Positions 52,476 through 61,428 of a stretch of DNA of 64,000 nt are shown in pieces. Position 1 is the stretch's first letter; each line of letters opens with the position of its first letter. The stretch covers positions 17,861 through 81,860 of the forward strand of contig NZ_JBBGAZ010000013.1 in NCBI RefSeq assembly GCF_037478305.1, given 5' to 3'. The notes under the pieces are model-generated. The model had not been told where the DNA came from, did no database searches, and saw only the letters and a program-made list of their open reading frames with translations. The translations under genes were made by a program, and so were the position numbers. The DNA is from Cognatishimia coralii. GTDB taxonomy: Bacteria > Pseudomonadota > Alphaproteobacteria > Rhodobacterales > Rhodobacteraceae.

Positions 52476-54211
52476 GGCTTGCAGGCATGCTTTACGGCAT
52501 TGCTGATATAGCTTGGAACTTCGATTTCCAGATTGTTATCTTCAATTTGCGCCGCGAGAGCTTGTGCGAATGCGCCCTTTTGAACATTCGATTTACCTTT
52601 GGGTCGTTCGAACATGCCCGTGAACAATGTCATCGCTTTGTCTCGATCATCTGCCTTCGATTTGACCTCGGATTCAAGATCGGCACCGATTTGAGGATGC
52701 AGATCCTTTAGGGCCGACAGCATGGCCATTCTGTTCTTTTCGTGAAGCGCAAAATCGTACTCAAAGGTCTTCTGGCCGTGAAAGACTTTGACGAACTCGT
52801 CCTCTCGCCCCTTCATCAATGCCGTATTGTTTGAGACCGTGATGTTCTCGGTTGCGGATGGGTAGTGAGGCTGCTTGTCGCCTTTGGCATCGACGATGAC
52901 GGGATCTGCGTCTGTGACGACGGCAACAGGTATCTTGATCGCAGTTTCACCGAACAAGGGCATGAAGGAGTCGAAGTTCAATCCTTCGACGCTGATCAAG
53001 CTGACCCCATGGTTGCGCAGATCACAGCCCATCCTTTTCGCCAATAGATTGACCATCAATAGCTCGGCGGTACCTTCGACGAAGATGACGCGGCGTGCGA
53101 AGAAGAGTTCAGCACGTGTCACGTCAAGATAGCGCTTCAACTTCTCTTTTTTGCCCTTCCCAAAACTGACCGACCTGGGATGAAAGACCTCAACATCTGC
53201 GCCTGTTTCGACTAAGCATTCGATGGCGTTCAACTCGGCAATGCTGGCGAAGTTTGGAGAGTGACTTGTCACAAAAACTTGGACGGGTCGCTCGCCCGCC
53301 TCGACTTTGATGTCTGACAGATACTGCAAGAGTACAGCTTGTAGTTGAGGGTGCAGATGCGCTTCGGGCTCTTCTACGATCAAGCTTCGGTAGGCCGAGT
53401 CCGCGTTTTTTGCGAGTTCGCTTAAGACCACCGCCATGAAGATCAAGTTGTTGTAGCCAAGACCGTTACGTTCGATTTCGAAGCTGTCGACCAATAGCGA
53501 TAGGCGCGAAGCAAATTTCGTGAAGTCAGAACCGCTCAGCTCGACCGCCAGAATCTGGGACAACTGATCGCCCAGCATGCTGTTGTGGCGTCCAGTGATG
53601 GCCTCTTGTGTTTCAACGATCGCTTTGAGCGCCTTAATTTCTTTGTCGAGGTCTGCGAGCTTTTTGGAGATTTCCTCTTTTCCAGCGTCATCCGACAGGA
53701 GATGCAGCAAGCGCGACAACTGGCTTGAACGGCTCGGACGAAGGCCAAACTCTGCATCACGCAGTGGCTGTAGATAAACGCTGCGCAAGTTTTCCAGCAT
53801 GGTTGCCGTCAATGCGATGTCATTATGGAGGCCGCAAACTTTTCTCGACCTTAGCCGTCCGGACTTATCCGCATCGCAATAGGTCACTCTGAGAAGGGCC
53901 TCAGCCTGCCCAGCACTATCAACCTTCAATCCATGCAGGAAGTCGGCTTCATCGTCGAGAGACAGGTCCTTGAAGATATAGTCGAAGACAATATCACCCG
54001 ACGCTGTGCCCCCTTTGGGGAGATGAATGTCATCGACGCTGAAGCGGGGATAGGGGTCATCGGTTCCGGCGAGAAGCGATCTCAGAGCGTCAACAACTGC
54101 TGTCTTTCCGATATTGTTCGGGCCAACGATGATGTTAAGCCCTGGCTCAAATTCTATAGTTGCAGATCTTATGCGGCGAAAATTTCTGATCGTGAGTGAC
54201 GCAAGATACAT
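52472..54211 (-). CDS. gajA: GajA-like OLD-family ATPase/TOPRIM nuclease (Gabija)
   Basis: The protein has 579 residues from ATG 54211 (AGGGAT upstream; the frame itself opens at 54298, but the domain starts MYLASLTIRNFRRI). The ABC ATPase half has GPNNIGKT (30-37) and SLIVEEPEAHLHPQ (Walker B); the TOPRIM half has FVEGTAELLMVNLLAKRMG (about 378) and VVTDADP (about 435). The length equals the 578-residue reference GajA. Class 2 OLD next to UvrD is the Gabija hallmark. Confidence 0.9.
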   Translation of the reverse strand: MYLASLTIRNFRRIRSATIEFEPGLNIIVGPNNIGKTAVVDALRSLLAGTDDPYPRFSVDDIHLPKGGTASGDIVFDYIFKDLSLDDEADFLHGLKVDSAGQAEALLRVTYCDADKSGRLRSRKVCGLHNDIALTATMLENLRSVYLQPLRDAEFGLRPSRSSQLSRLLHLLSDDAGKEEISKKLADLDKEIKALKAIVETQEAITGRHNSMLGDQLSQILAVELSGSDFTKFASRLSLLVDSFEIERNGLGYNNLIFMAVVLSELAKNADSAYRSLIVEEPEAHLHPQLQAVLLQYLSDIKVEAGERPVQVFVTSHSPNFASIAELNAIECLVETGADVEVFHPRSVSFGKGKKEKLKRYLDVTRAELFFARRVIFVEGTAELLMVNLLAKRMGCDLRNHGVSLISVEGLNFDSFMPLFGETAIKIPVAVVTDADPVIVDAKGDKQPHYPSATENITVSNNTALMKGREDEFVKVFHGQKTFEYDFALHEKNRMAMLSALKDLHPQIGADLESEVKSKADDRDKAMTLFTGMFERPKGKSNVQKGAFAQALAAQIEDNNLEIEVPSYISNAVKHACKP

Positions 54212-54386
54212 TAGATCCCTTATGCGGCGTAGTTGCCAGCTAGTTTTTGCTCTGTTTGCCCTAAATGCATACTTTAGGGGTTTGCATGGCAGGCCCAATC
54301 GAAAATTTGGTCTGCTGCCTTCTTTTGAATTACTCTATCATCGGTTGTTCTTTTTCGCAGCTCAACCATTTATTGGGTTGTTTTTC

Positions 54387-54956
54387 CTAAATTAATTCTT
54401 TGAATTGCTCCAGTTCGGCCGCCGTCGCGACCAATCCCTGCTGAGTGAGGATCGCGAGGTAGTCTTCGGCGGTGAACGGGGGATTCTTCAAGCGAGCGCG
54501 AACCTTTCGCAGCGCTGAGCAGAACAGGCCCGGCGCGAGTGCTAGGTGGTTGCTGAGGAAGTCGTCCGGATGCAGCGTTTCGATGCCGTAAGGTTCGAGG
54601 GCTTCTTCGGGGAAGTCCTTCAGGTTCTGCGTCACGATCACATCGCATCTGCCGACGATGGCTGCCGCCAGAACATGCCGGTCGTCGGGGTCGGGCAGGT
54701 CGAGCGAAGGGATCAGGGCTTCGTAGCCTGTAACCAGGCAATCCCGTGTCGCCTGATTCATGAGATCTCGTGTGCGCTCGAGTGCTTCGCGGTCTCTTTG
54801 CGGCTCGTTGCGCATCAGAGCGTCGATCCACTCACGGTGGATGTCTTCCGACCATTTGGCCTTGAAGATATCGGTCACGGCGAGCTGCATGAGCACGTCA
54901 CGCATCGGCGCTGGATAGAGAACGTTGGCGTCGAGAAGCGCCGTATAGTGGCTCAT
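54387..54956 (-). CDS. PIN-domain toxin
   Basis: This 189-residue PIN-fold ribonuclease has the acidic residues in place: ALLDANVLYPAPMRD (Asp9), the middle Glu/Asp segment REALERTRDLMN, then LPDPDDRHVLAAAI and VTQNLKDF. It starts inside the antitoxin stop (ATGA). Of the PIN branch with a C-terminal extension, not the short VapC type. Confidence 0.85.
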   Translation of the reverse strand: MSHYTALLDANVLYPAPMRDVLMQLAVTDIFKAKWSEDIHREWIDALMRNEPQRDREALERTRDLMNQATRDCLVTGYEALIPSLDLPDPDDRHVLAAAIVGRCDVIVTQNLKDFPEEALEPYGIETLHPDDFLSNHLALAPGLFCSALRKVRARLKNPPFTAEDYLAILTQQGLVATAAELEQFKELI

Positions 54957-55417
54957 GGTTTGCCGTAACCCATATCCTGCTCTTGCGCTTCAGCTGCCAG
55001 CTGGTCGAGCACGCTTTCCCGTTCGGCATCGATTGAGGCCTTGTAGGCCATCACATCTTCCATCCGGATACGGCGGTGCTTACCCACCTTGCGGTGCGGG
55101 ATCTTCTGCTCATCCAGGAGCTTGATCAGAAACGGGCGGGAGACGTTCAACACATCAGCTGCCTGAACCGTGGTCAGCTCGGCATTTTCGGGAATGATCG
55201 TGACCCCCTGCCCCGCTGCCATGGCTTCCAGGATATCCATCAGAAGCGCGACCGCGCCTGCCGGCAGTTCAATCGGTTCGGCCTGCTCCCCATCAGTAAC
55301 GCGCAGCTTGAGAGGCGCCTTGCTCCGTGCATAGCGCGACAGGAGCTGCCCGGATGCGCGTGCGATTGCGGCCTCCTGGGCGCTCGGGGGCAATTGCCGG
55401 TGAGCCATCATGTTCAT
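54953..55417 (-). CDS. Antitoxin with excisionase/MerR-like HTH
   Basis: This 154-residue protein has a C-terminal DNA-binding domain, TTVQAADVLNVSRPFLIKLL and KIPHRKVGKHRRIRMEDVMAY, typical of antitoxins paired with PIN toxins on Roseobacter plasmids. The N-terminus carries LPAGAVALLMDILEAMAAG. AGGAG lies 8 bp upstream of ATG 55417. It is likely autoregulated. Confidence 0.85.
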   Translation of the reverse strand: MNMMAHRQLPPSAQEAAIARASGQLLSRYARSKAPLKLRVTDGEQAEPIELPAGAVALLMDILEAMAAGQGVTIIPENAELTTVQAADVLNVSRPFLIKLLDEQKIPHRKVGKHRRIRMEDVMAYKASIDAERESVLDQLAAEAQEQDMGYGKP

Positions 55418-56044
55418 GAGCCATCTCCTATGCTGCGAACCTCAATATAAGCTTAAACGCAATAAATGCAACAAATGAATTAAGTGTAGTTCGCGCGTTG
55501 TGTGATGAATCTGGTTGTTAGAAATGATTGGCTTGGCACGCCAGCGCCCAGGCGCTGTCCAGGCTCTTGGCTGCGCCCGGAGCCGCGTGACTCGCGTCTC
55601 CGCCATTCGGTAGCGATCCTTCGTGCATGTAACAGGTGAGATCGCGGGCGAGACCGCGATCGCGTGATCCAGCGGTCAGCCCGGTCTTCGCTCTGCTCTA
55701 ACCCGGCTGGCAGGTTTCCAATCTTGGATTCCGCCTGCCATCCGGCCAGCGCCCCGAACAGGGGCTCTGGTGTCGCGTACCGCGCCAGCCTCCACGGAGA
55801 AATCCGGTTCCTCCCACGCGAGTGCGCGGGTCCCTCCCGATTTCACCGCTCCGGCCCCCTGTGTCGGGTCGCCGTCCGGTCGCAGGAGGGCTGTCGCCCT
55901 CCCCTGCTCTGCCCAGCCGAAAAGCACGGGGGCTTTTCGGACTGACAGATCAGTCGAAGCCTCCGCCACTGGCGGAAGCGGGCAAGGCCGAAAGGTCACA
56001 AGCAAAAGATGCCGCGCCGCTCTAACCACGAAAGGAGCAGGCCA
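55418..56044. other. 627-bp stretch without a clear gene
   Basis: The left 80 bp are AT-rich and hold a likely minus-strand promoter for the antitoxin (TTGTTG, 18 bp, TTATAT). The rest is GC-rich with small open frames on both strands that I consider accidental. No repeat or element end was recognised. Confidence 0.5.
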
Positions 56045-56413
56045 ATGGGCCTTGATCAATACGCATATGTCAAAACCCCCGAGAGCGGAGAAGAAGGCGA
56101 AAGCCCGAAATTCGTCTGGCGCAAGCATTCCAAGCTGCAAACCTTCATGGAGGCGCTCTACACCGAGCGGACCGGGCTTTCGGCTTCCGATCTGAACTGC
56201 GGTGAGTTGAAACTGGAACCCGCCGACATCGACACGTTGGAACAAGCCGTGAAGGGAAGCGCCCTGCCCCATTGCGAGGGCGGGTTCTTTTACGGTCACC
56301 AGTTTCAGGACGAGCAGGCCACCGAATACCACGACTACGATCTCGAGTTCTGCGCATGGGCGCGAGCCGAAATCGCGCAGGGATCGACCGTGATCTATTC
56401 CTGCTGGTGGTGA
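56045..56413 (+). CDS. Conserved plasmid protein, function unknown
   Basis: The protein has 122 residues from ATG 56045 (AAGGAG 8 bp upstream). MGLDQYAYVKTPE, KFVWRKHSKLQTFMEALYTE and FFYGHQFQDEQATEYHDYDL form an acidic, aromatic-rich single domain ending in TVIYSCWW. The opening matches a small family often annotated without function near ParB-like genes on plasmids. It is followed by the ParB-like gene on the same strand. Confidence 0.75.
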   Translation: MGLDQYAYVKTPESGEEGESPKFVWRKHSKLQTFMEALYTERTGLSASDLNCGELKLEPADIDTLEQAVKGSALPHCEGGFFYGHQFQDEQATEYHDYDLEFCAWARAEIAQGSTVIYSCWW

Positions 56414-56538
56414 TGCCACCGGGGCCGGAACCTCAACCGTTCCGGCCCCCCCTCCCCTACCCCATCGACAAAACCAGCCGCCGAGCGCCTGTGCTGCGCT
56501 CCGAGCGGTCCTGACATCTATCCGAAAGGACAAAACCA

Positions 56539-58404
56539 ATGACCAAGCAACAATCCATCCAGACCGACACTGCCAGCGCCGTGATCCTGCAAATCCCCTT
56601 GGAGATGCTCTACATCTCTGATCTTAACCCGCGCAAAGCGGTCTCCGAGGCGCATATCGAAAGCCTTGCCGACAGCGTCGAGCGATTTGGCCTCATCCAT
56701 AATCTCGCAGGCCTCATGGACGAGGACGGCAAGGTCGGCATCGTCGCGGGCGGATGCCGCCTCCGCGCCATCCAGATGATTGCGGATCGGTCCAAGACCC
56801 ATCCCTTCACCACGGTGCCGGTCAAGCTGGCGGCTGATGCCGCCGAGGCCGAGGATTGGGCCAGCGCCGAGAACGCCGCCCGAGAGGACATGACCCCGGC
56901 GGACGAAATCCGCGCCTTCGGTCGCATGAAATCTCGCGGGGCCAGTGTGCCGGAAATCGCCCTCGCCTTTGCCTTGACCGAGGCCCGCGTCTATCAGCGG
57001 CTGGCGCTTGCAGGCCTGCCCGAGCCGGTGCTGGACGCGCTGGCAGCGGGTGAGATCAGCCTCGGCACCGCCAAGGCCTTCACCCTTTCCGATGATGAAG
57101 CACTCACCCTGAGCCTTCTGGATCAGGTCAAAGGACAGGCGGTGTCCGAGAACGCCATCAAGAATGCGCTGCATCCCGACGCCATCAAGGCCACGGATCG
57201 CCGCGCCAAGTTCGTGGGCATCGAAGCCTATGAGGCCGAGGGCGGCACGGTCACGCGTGATCTCTTCTCAGGCGAGGTCTACCTCGCCTCCCCTGCCCTT
57301 CTGGATCGGCTGTTCACCGAGAAGCTGGACGCTGCCCGTGCCGATCTGGTCGAGACCCAAGGCTGGGCATGGGCCGAGGCACGGCCCGAGGCCTGGCTCA
57401 ACTACTACGAGTTGGATCAGATGAAGCTGGCCCGCCTCTACCCTATCGAGGGCGAGTTGACCGAGACGGAGGCGGAGGAATACGATGAATTGGCAGAACT
57501 GGCCAATGGTGGCGTTCTGGACGCGGATGGTGAAGCGCGGCTCTCCGAGTTGCAGGCCCTTCTCGGCGGTGACTATTCCGAGGATCAGAAAGCCCATGCA
57601 GGCTGCATCATCCTTGTGAATGGCTCAGGCAAACCCGAGGTCACAGCCGGTCTGGTCCGACCCGAAGACAAGAAAGCCGCCATCGAGGCCGGTGTCCTGC
57701 GGGCACCGCAGACCACCAAGCCAGACACCCCGAAATCGCCCTACTCGCAGAAACTGATGGCGGACATGCAGGCAATCAAGCTGGCTTCGGTGCAGACAGC
57801 CCTTCTGGCCAAGCCAGAGCTTGTTCTGGACCTGCTGGGTTTTGGCCTGTCCGAGGCGTCGGGCAGCTTTGACAGCGTCTTCGGCATCCGGCTCGACCGC
57901 CCGACCAATGCACCAAGCGTTGAGGATGGGTTTGCCCGTGAGCCGCGCCTTGAGCATGGGATTGACGCCAGCGAATATTGGCAGAAGGGCACCCGTGTTG
58001 GCGATCTGTCCGAAGCCTTCGCCACTTTCCGCGAGACTGGCAAGAAAGCCCGCAACGCCAAGATCACAGAAGCCATCGCACGCACCCTGCCCTATCGCGC
58101 TGGCGGCGCGGAGTTCTTCGGCCTGATCACGGACGAGGCCGGGGCCGATATCCGCAAGCACTGGACGCCCACGGCAGAGAATTTCTTCTCGCGGGTCTCA
58201 GCCGGTCATCTGGTCGATCTGCTTTGCGAGTTCCTCGATTGCGATGCCCGCGACGAGCGTGTCGCCGGTTTCGCCAAGCTTAAGAAGGCCGAAAAGGCTG
58301 AGAAGATGGAAAAGCTCGTAAGCGACCCCACCACCCAGAAGCTCATGGGCCTGACCTCAGAACAGAAAGCCAAACTCGACAAATGGGTGCCCGACTGCAC
58401 CTGA
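56539..58404 (+). CDS. ParB/RepB/Spo0J-like nuclease-domain protein (large)
   Basis: The product has 621 residues. An N-terminal ParB/Srx domain (about 14-100: ISDLNPRKAVSEAHIESLADS, GIVAGGCRLRAIQMI) is followed by the ParB HTH region (SRGASVPEIALAFALTEARVYQRLA, GEISLGTAKAFTLS) and a long Glu/Lys-rich C-terminal part without recognised domains. It is clearly different from the plasmid RepB at 61.4 kb. Probably a plasmid maintenance or conjugation accessory. AAGGA precedes the start. Confidence 0.85.
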   Translation: MTKQQSIQTDTASAVILQIPLEMLYISDLNPRKAVSEAHIESLADSVERFGLIHNLAGLMDEDGKVGIVAGGCRLRAIQMIADRSKTHPFTTVPVKLAADAAEAEDWASAENAAREDMTPADEIRAFGRMKSRGASVPEIALAFALTEARVYQRLALAGLPEPVLDALAAGEISLGTAKAFTLSDDEALTLSLLDQVKGQAVSENAIKNALHPDAIKATDRRAKFVGIEAYEAEGGTVTRDLFSGEVYLASPALLDRLFTEKLDAARADLVETQGWAWAEARPEAWLNYYELDQMKLARLYPIEGELTETEAEEYDELAELANGGVLDADGEARLSELQALLGGDYSEDQKAHAGCIILVNGSGKPEVTAGLVRPEDKKAAIEAGVLRAPQTTKPDTPKSPYSQKLMADMQAIKLASVQTALLAKPELVLDLLGFGLSEASGSFDSVFGIRLDRPTNAPSVEDGFAREPRLEHGIDASEYWQKGTRVGDLSEAFATFRETGKKARNAKITEAIARTLPYRAGGAEFFGLITDEAGADIRKHWTPTAENFFSRVSAGHLVDLLCEFLDCDARDERVAGFAKLKKAEKAEKMEKLVSDPTTQKLMGLTSEQKAKLDKWVPDCT

Positions 58405-58431
58405 CGGCTCCTTCGTGGGAAGGACCAACTG

Positions 58432-58459
58432 GCCCCGCTTCGGCGGGGCTTCTTTTTTT
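58432..58459 (+). terminator. Rho-independent terminator after the large ParB-like gene
   Basis: GCCCCGC-TTCG-GCGGGGC is a perfect 7-bp stem with a stable UUCG-type tetraloop, followed by TTCTTTTTTT. Confidence 0.92.
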
Positions 58460-58659
58460 CCAAGTGATGTCCAGGAGCAGGGCCTGAAAAATTGCCCGGC
58501 GGCGGGCAGAAGGCCGAGCCCCCTGCCCCGCCGCCGGACCGGCGCTGTCCGCGCAGGAGCACCGCCTAGGCGGTGCGGGGTTCAGAAGCTACGTGTCTTG
58601 GGATCTGATCGTTCTGTTCTGTTGCCCGATAGATTGAGAGATTCAGGCGATGCTCTGTT

Positions 58660-58887
58660 TCAGCGTTTGCCGAATTGCTCTTCCAGCACGCGTTTGGCCA
58701 GTTCCAAACCTTGCTCTGTCAGAACGAGGGACTTTGCTTTGCTTGCTGGGTTTTCGATCAGGCCTTTCTGAAAGAGCCGATCCGTGATGTCCCAGTCTAT
58801 CCCCTTCCAAACCCGCGACCCGTCATAAAGTGTCAGGCTGAGAATGGCCAATACGGCGGCATCCAGTTTGTCGGTGTCTATGTCCAT
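58660..58887 (-). CDS. DUF6429-family small protein
   Basis: This 75-residue protein contains LDAAVLAILSLTLYDGSRVWKG-like sequence, DITDRLFQKGLIENPASKAKS and LTEQGLELAKRVLEEQF, a winged-helix-like pattern that is common in proteobacteria. The function is unknown. It is convergent with the ParB-like gene. Confidence 0.75.
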   Translation of the reverse strand: MDIDTDKLDAAVLAILSLTLYDGSRVWKGIDWDITDRLFQKGLIENPASKAKSLVLTEQGLELAKRVLEEQFGKR

Positions 58888-59284
58888 GCCTGTACCCGTT
58901 ATTCACCTTCGTCGCTGCATTTGATGGCGAAACCGGTGCTGACGCAACGCTACACACTCGACGTTCCGTCTTGTTCCGTCGATTGTCGCGCTTTTTGGTT
59001 GGCGTCTCTCAGCACCTTTAGCGGTCCAGTTATCGCAACCGTTTCTGGCATCATGCGTGGTGCCTGCGATGCTCCTTTCCTCGTGTTGCATGACATGCTG
59101 GTCGCAAGGTCTGTCCTGATCACAAAGGGCGGGCGTCAGAATTGTCCCCTGCCCTGCCGGGCATTCCGCGCGGAACAAAATTCAGCCTCCCTGCCCTTCT
59201 CCGCTGCGCTTCGCCATTGGTGTGTTCAGGCCTTTGGCCCTTGCCGGGTGACCATCATTGCAACACCAGAAAAGGAGCAAAGCA
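58888..59284. other. 397-bp gap upstream of the DUF736 gene
   Basis: No reliable gene or repeat was found. The right end carries the ribosome site AGGAG before ATG 59285. The promoter of the DUF736 gene is expected here. Confidence 0.4.
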
Positions 59285-59623
59285 ATGACCACCAACTGCA
59301 TCAAATTCGAAACCGCCGACATCGAGACCGCCAAAGGTGTAGGTTCGATTTCCACCCTGACCTTCGACATCGACATCACCGCCGAGCCGGTCACCAGCGA
59401 CAATCCGATGGCCCCCACACATCGTGTTCTCGGCCGTTCGCCACGTGGCCGCTTGGTCGAATGCGGCGGTATCTGGAAGAAGCAGAACCGCGACACCGGT
59501 GCCGACTACTTCACCATGAGCATCCGGGACTTCGGCTTCAACGCCAATCTCGGCAAAGCCGCAAACCAGGATGATGACACGGTTCAGGCGGTGATCCCCT
59601 GGGGTCCGCGTGAAGCAGCGTAG
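59285..59623 (+). CDS. DUF736-family protein
   Basis: This 112-residue protein has SISTLTFDIDITAEPV, HRVLGRSPRGRLVECGGIWKK and DYFTMSIRDFGFNANLGKAA: the compact beta-domain of DUF736, common on rhizobial and roseobacterial plasmids near conjugation genes. The function is unknown. It stands as a single gene. Confidence 0.85.
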   Translation: MTTNCIKFETADIETAKGVGSISTLTFDIDITAEPVTSDNPMAPTHRVLGRSPRGRLVECGGIWKKQNRDTGADYFTMSIRDFGFNANLGKAANQDDDTVQAVIPWGPREAA

Positions 59624-60137
59624 CGATAGAAAGCTGGCCGGGATCCTCCCGGCCAGCGTTGTTCCAGGAGAGAATCATCATTCCGATTCTGTACAAAGAA
59701 CCTGATTCAAGATTTCGCGCCCTGCGGAAGAACTCCGGATTCACCGACATAGGTGCCGTAGAGCTTTGCGCTCGTAGGTGGGCGATTGATAGGATCCGTC
59801 TTGTTGCGCGTTCTGAAGTGGAAACGTTTGGCTTGAGCGATTGAGTCGAGAGTTTGACAGCCGTGCAGAACTGTAAAACACATTAAAAAACAATGTGATA
59901 AGGAGTTTTAGGTCAAGCCAGATGAGCTCGAGACGGTCAAGTCAAGGCGCGCAATCGCTACATATAGCGGTCGAAATATTGCCGCCCACTCGCTGTTGTG
60001 CCAAGGTCGAGAGCAGGTTCAACATCCGCACGCCTCGTTTGACTCAGAAAAAATCGTTGTGGATAAGCTGGTTCCAAGGTAAATCACAGTTTAAGGAAAG
60101 AAATCGCACTAAAAGCGATATTAAGCGAGGCGGCAGT
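59624..60137. promoter_or_regulatory. Leader region upstream of repA
   Basis: This 514-bp stretch has no supported gene. It contains the first parS-like repeat (59853-59869) and, to its right, AT-rich DNA likely to hold the rep operon promoter. Open frames from 59895 continue in frame into repA but lack a ribosome site and family similarity. Confidence 0.5.
59853..59869 (+). repeat. parS-like 17-bp repeat, copy 1
   Basis: TTTGACAGCCGTGCAGA, identical to the two copies between repA and repB. Its left half fits the rhizobial repABC centromere pattern (GTT, two bases, C, one base, GC, one base, G). Confidence 0.65.
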
Positions 60138-61355
60138 ATGAACGAGACGGCGTTCAGGGACCAAAAAGGCGAAATCCCATTTGATGAGGTCATCCTCCAA
60201 CAGGGAGAGTTGATTTCTGATCGACTCAATATATTGCGCCAAGAGCAATATCCACCGGATGCACAAAAGGGTCTTCGGCAGTTCACTCTTGCAGAGGTTG
60301 CCTATTTTCTTGGTGTAACCCAATCCACGATCAAGAAACTGCACTTGGAAGGTAAAGGGCCCGAACCCGAAACCTCTTCATCGGGGCGACGCTCCTACAC
60401 CGCTGAGCAGATGTTGGAACTTCGGACCTATCTTGATGAGCACGGGCGTCCTGGTAAGCGCAGTTACCTACCCCATCGGACCGCAGACGAGGATCTCCAC
60501 GTCATTTCCGTCGTGAACTTTAAAGGTGGTAGCGGAAAAACGACCACAGCGGCTCATCTGGCTCAACACCTTGCCCTGAAGGGCCATCGCGTGCTGGCCA
60601 TCGATCTTGACCCTCAGGCTTCGCTCACGGCGCTGCACGGCATTCAGCCCGAATTAGACTCTGTATTGTCCCTTTATGAGGCCCTGCGGTACGACGAGGA
60701 AAGGTGCTCAATTCGGGAGATTATCCGACCCACAAACTTCCCGAACCTCGACATCGTTCCTGCGAGCCTGGATTTGCAGGAGTACGAGTATGACACGCCC
60801 GTCGCACTAACTAGCCGGGACCCATCAGAGGGACGGACCTTCTTCACAAGAATCTCGAATGCTCTGAAAGAAGTCGACGATCGATATGATGTCGTGGTCA
60901 TCGATTGCCCGCCACAGCTCGGTTATTTGACTCTAACCGCGCTTACAGCGTCTTCATCGGTTCTTGTGACGGTTCATCCGCAAATGCTCGACGTCATGTC
61001 GATGAGCCAGTTTCTCTTGATGCTTGGCGGCATTCTTCGGACGATCCGGGAAGCTGGTGCCGAGATGCGACTGAAGTGGTTTCGCTATCTTGTGACTCGC
61101 TTTGAACCGGTCGATGGGCCGCAAAAGCAGATGGTAGGGTTCCTTCAGGCAATGTTCCCGGAACAAATGCTCGAAGCAAACATGGTCAAGTCGACCGCCA
61201 TTTCGGACGCAGGGATCACAAAGCAGACGCTCTATGAGGTTGAGAGATCGCAGTTTGTCCGGGCGACCTATGACCGGGCGATGACGTCACTTAACGCCGT
61301 CAACGATGAAATCGCAGGCTTGGTTCATCAGGCATGGGGGCGTGAACTCCCATGA
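60138..61355 (+). CDS. repA: RepA (ParA-family) partition ATPase
   Basis: The product has 405 residues from ATG 60138, where similarity begins. A MerR-like HTH (about 50-105: FTLAEVAYFLGVTQSTIKKL, GRRSYTAEQMLELR) is followed by the deviant Walker A KGGSGKTT (about 131-138), the switch DLDPQASLTAL and VVIDCPPQLGYLTLTAL. It segregates the plasmid with RepB and represses the rep operon. The first gene of repABC. Confidence 0.95.
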   Translation: MNETAFRDQKGEIPFDEVILQQGELISDRLNILRQEQYPPDAQKGLRQFTLAEVAYFLGVTQSTIKKLHLEGKGPEPETSSSGRRSYTAEQMLELRTYLDEHGRPGKRSYLPHRTADEDLHVISVVNFKGGSGKTTTAAHLAQHLALKGHRVLAIDLDPQASLTALHGIQPELDSVLSLYEALRYDEERCSIREIIRPTNFPNLDIVPASLDLQEYEYDTPVALTSRDPSEGRTFFTRISNALKEVDDRYDVVVIDCPPQLGYLTLTALTASSSVLVTVHPQMLDVMSMSQFLLMLGGILRTIREAGAEMRLKWFRYLVTRFEPVDGPQKQMVGFLQAMFPEQMLEANMVKSTAISDAGITKQTLYEVERSQFVRATYDRAMTSLNAVNDEIAGLVHQAWGRELP

Positions 61356-61356
61356 T

Positions 61357-61395
61357 TTTGACAGCCGTGCAGACAGTTTTTGACAGCCGTGCAGA
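61357..61395 (+). repeat. parS-like 17-bp repeats, copies 2 and 3
   Basis: Two identical copies of TTTGACAGCCGTGCAGA at 61357-61373 and 61379-61395, phased 22 bp apart (two helical turns), in the repA-repB gap. Confidence 0.75.
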
Positions 61396-61428
61396 CCGGT
61401 CAAAACGCTCCAGGATTGGGAGGGCAGA

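Noticed and set aside
55676..56539. 287-codon minus-strand open frame
   Set aside because: It overlaps a plus-strand gene that has a good ribosome site and family-like sequence. Its own translation is low-complexity and unfamiliar.
59895..60137. N-terminal extension of RepA
   Set aside because: The frame stays open upstream but has no ribosome site, no family similarity and is Arg/Ser-rich. The normal RepA start is ATG 60138.
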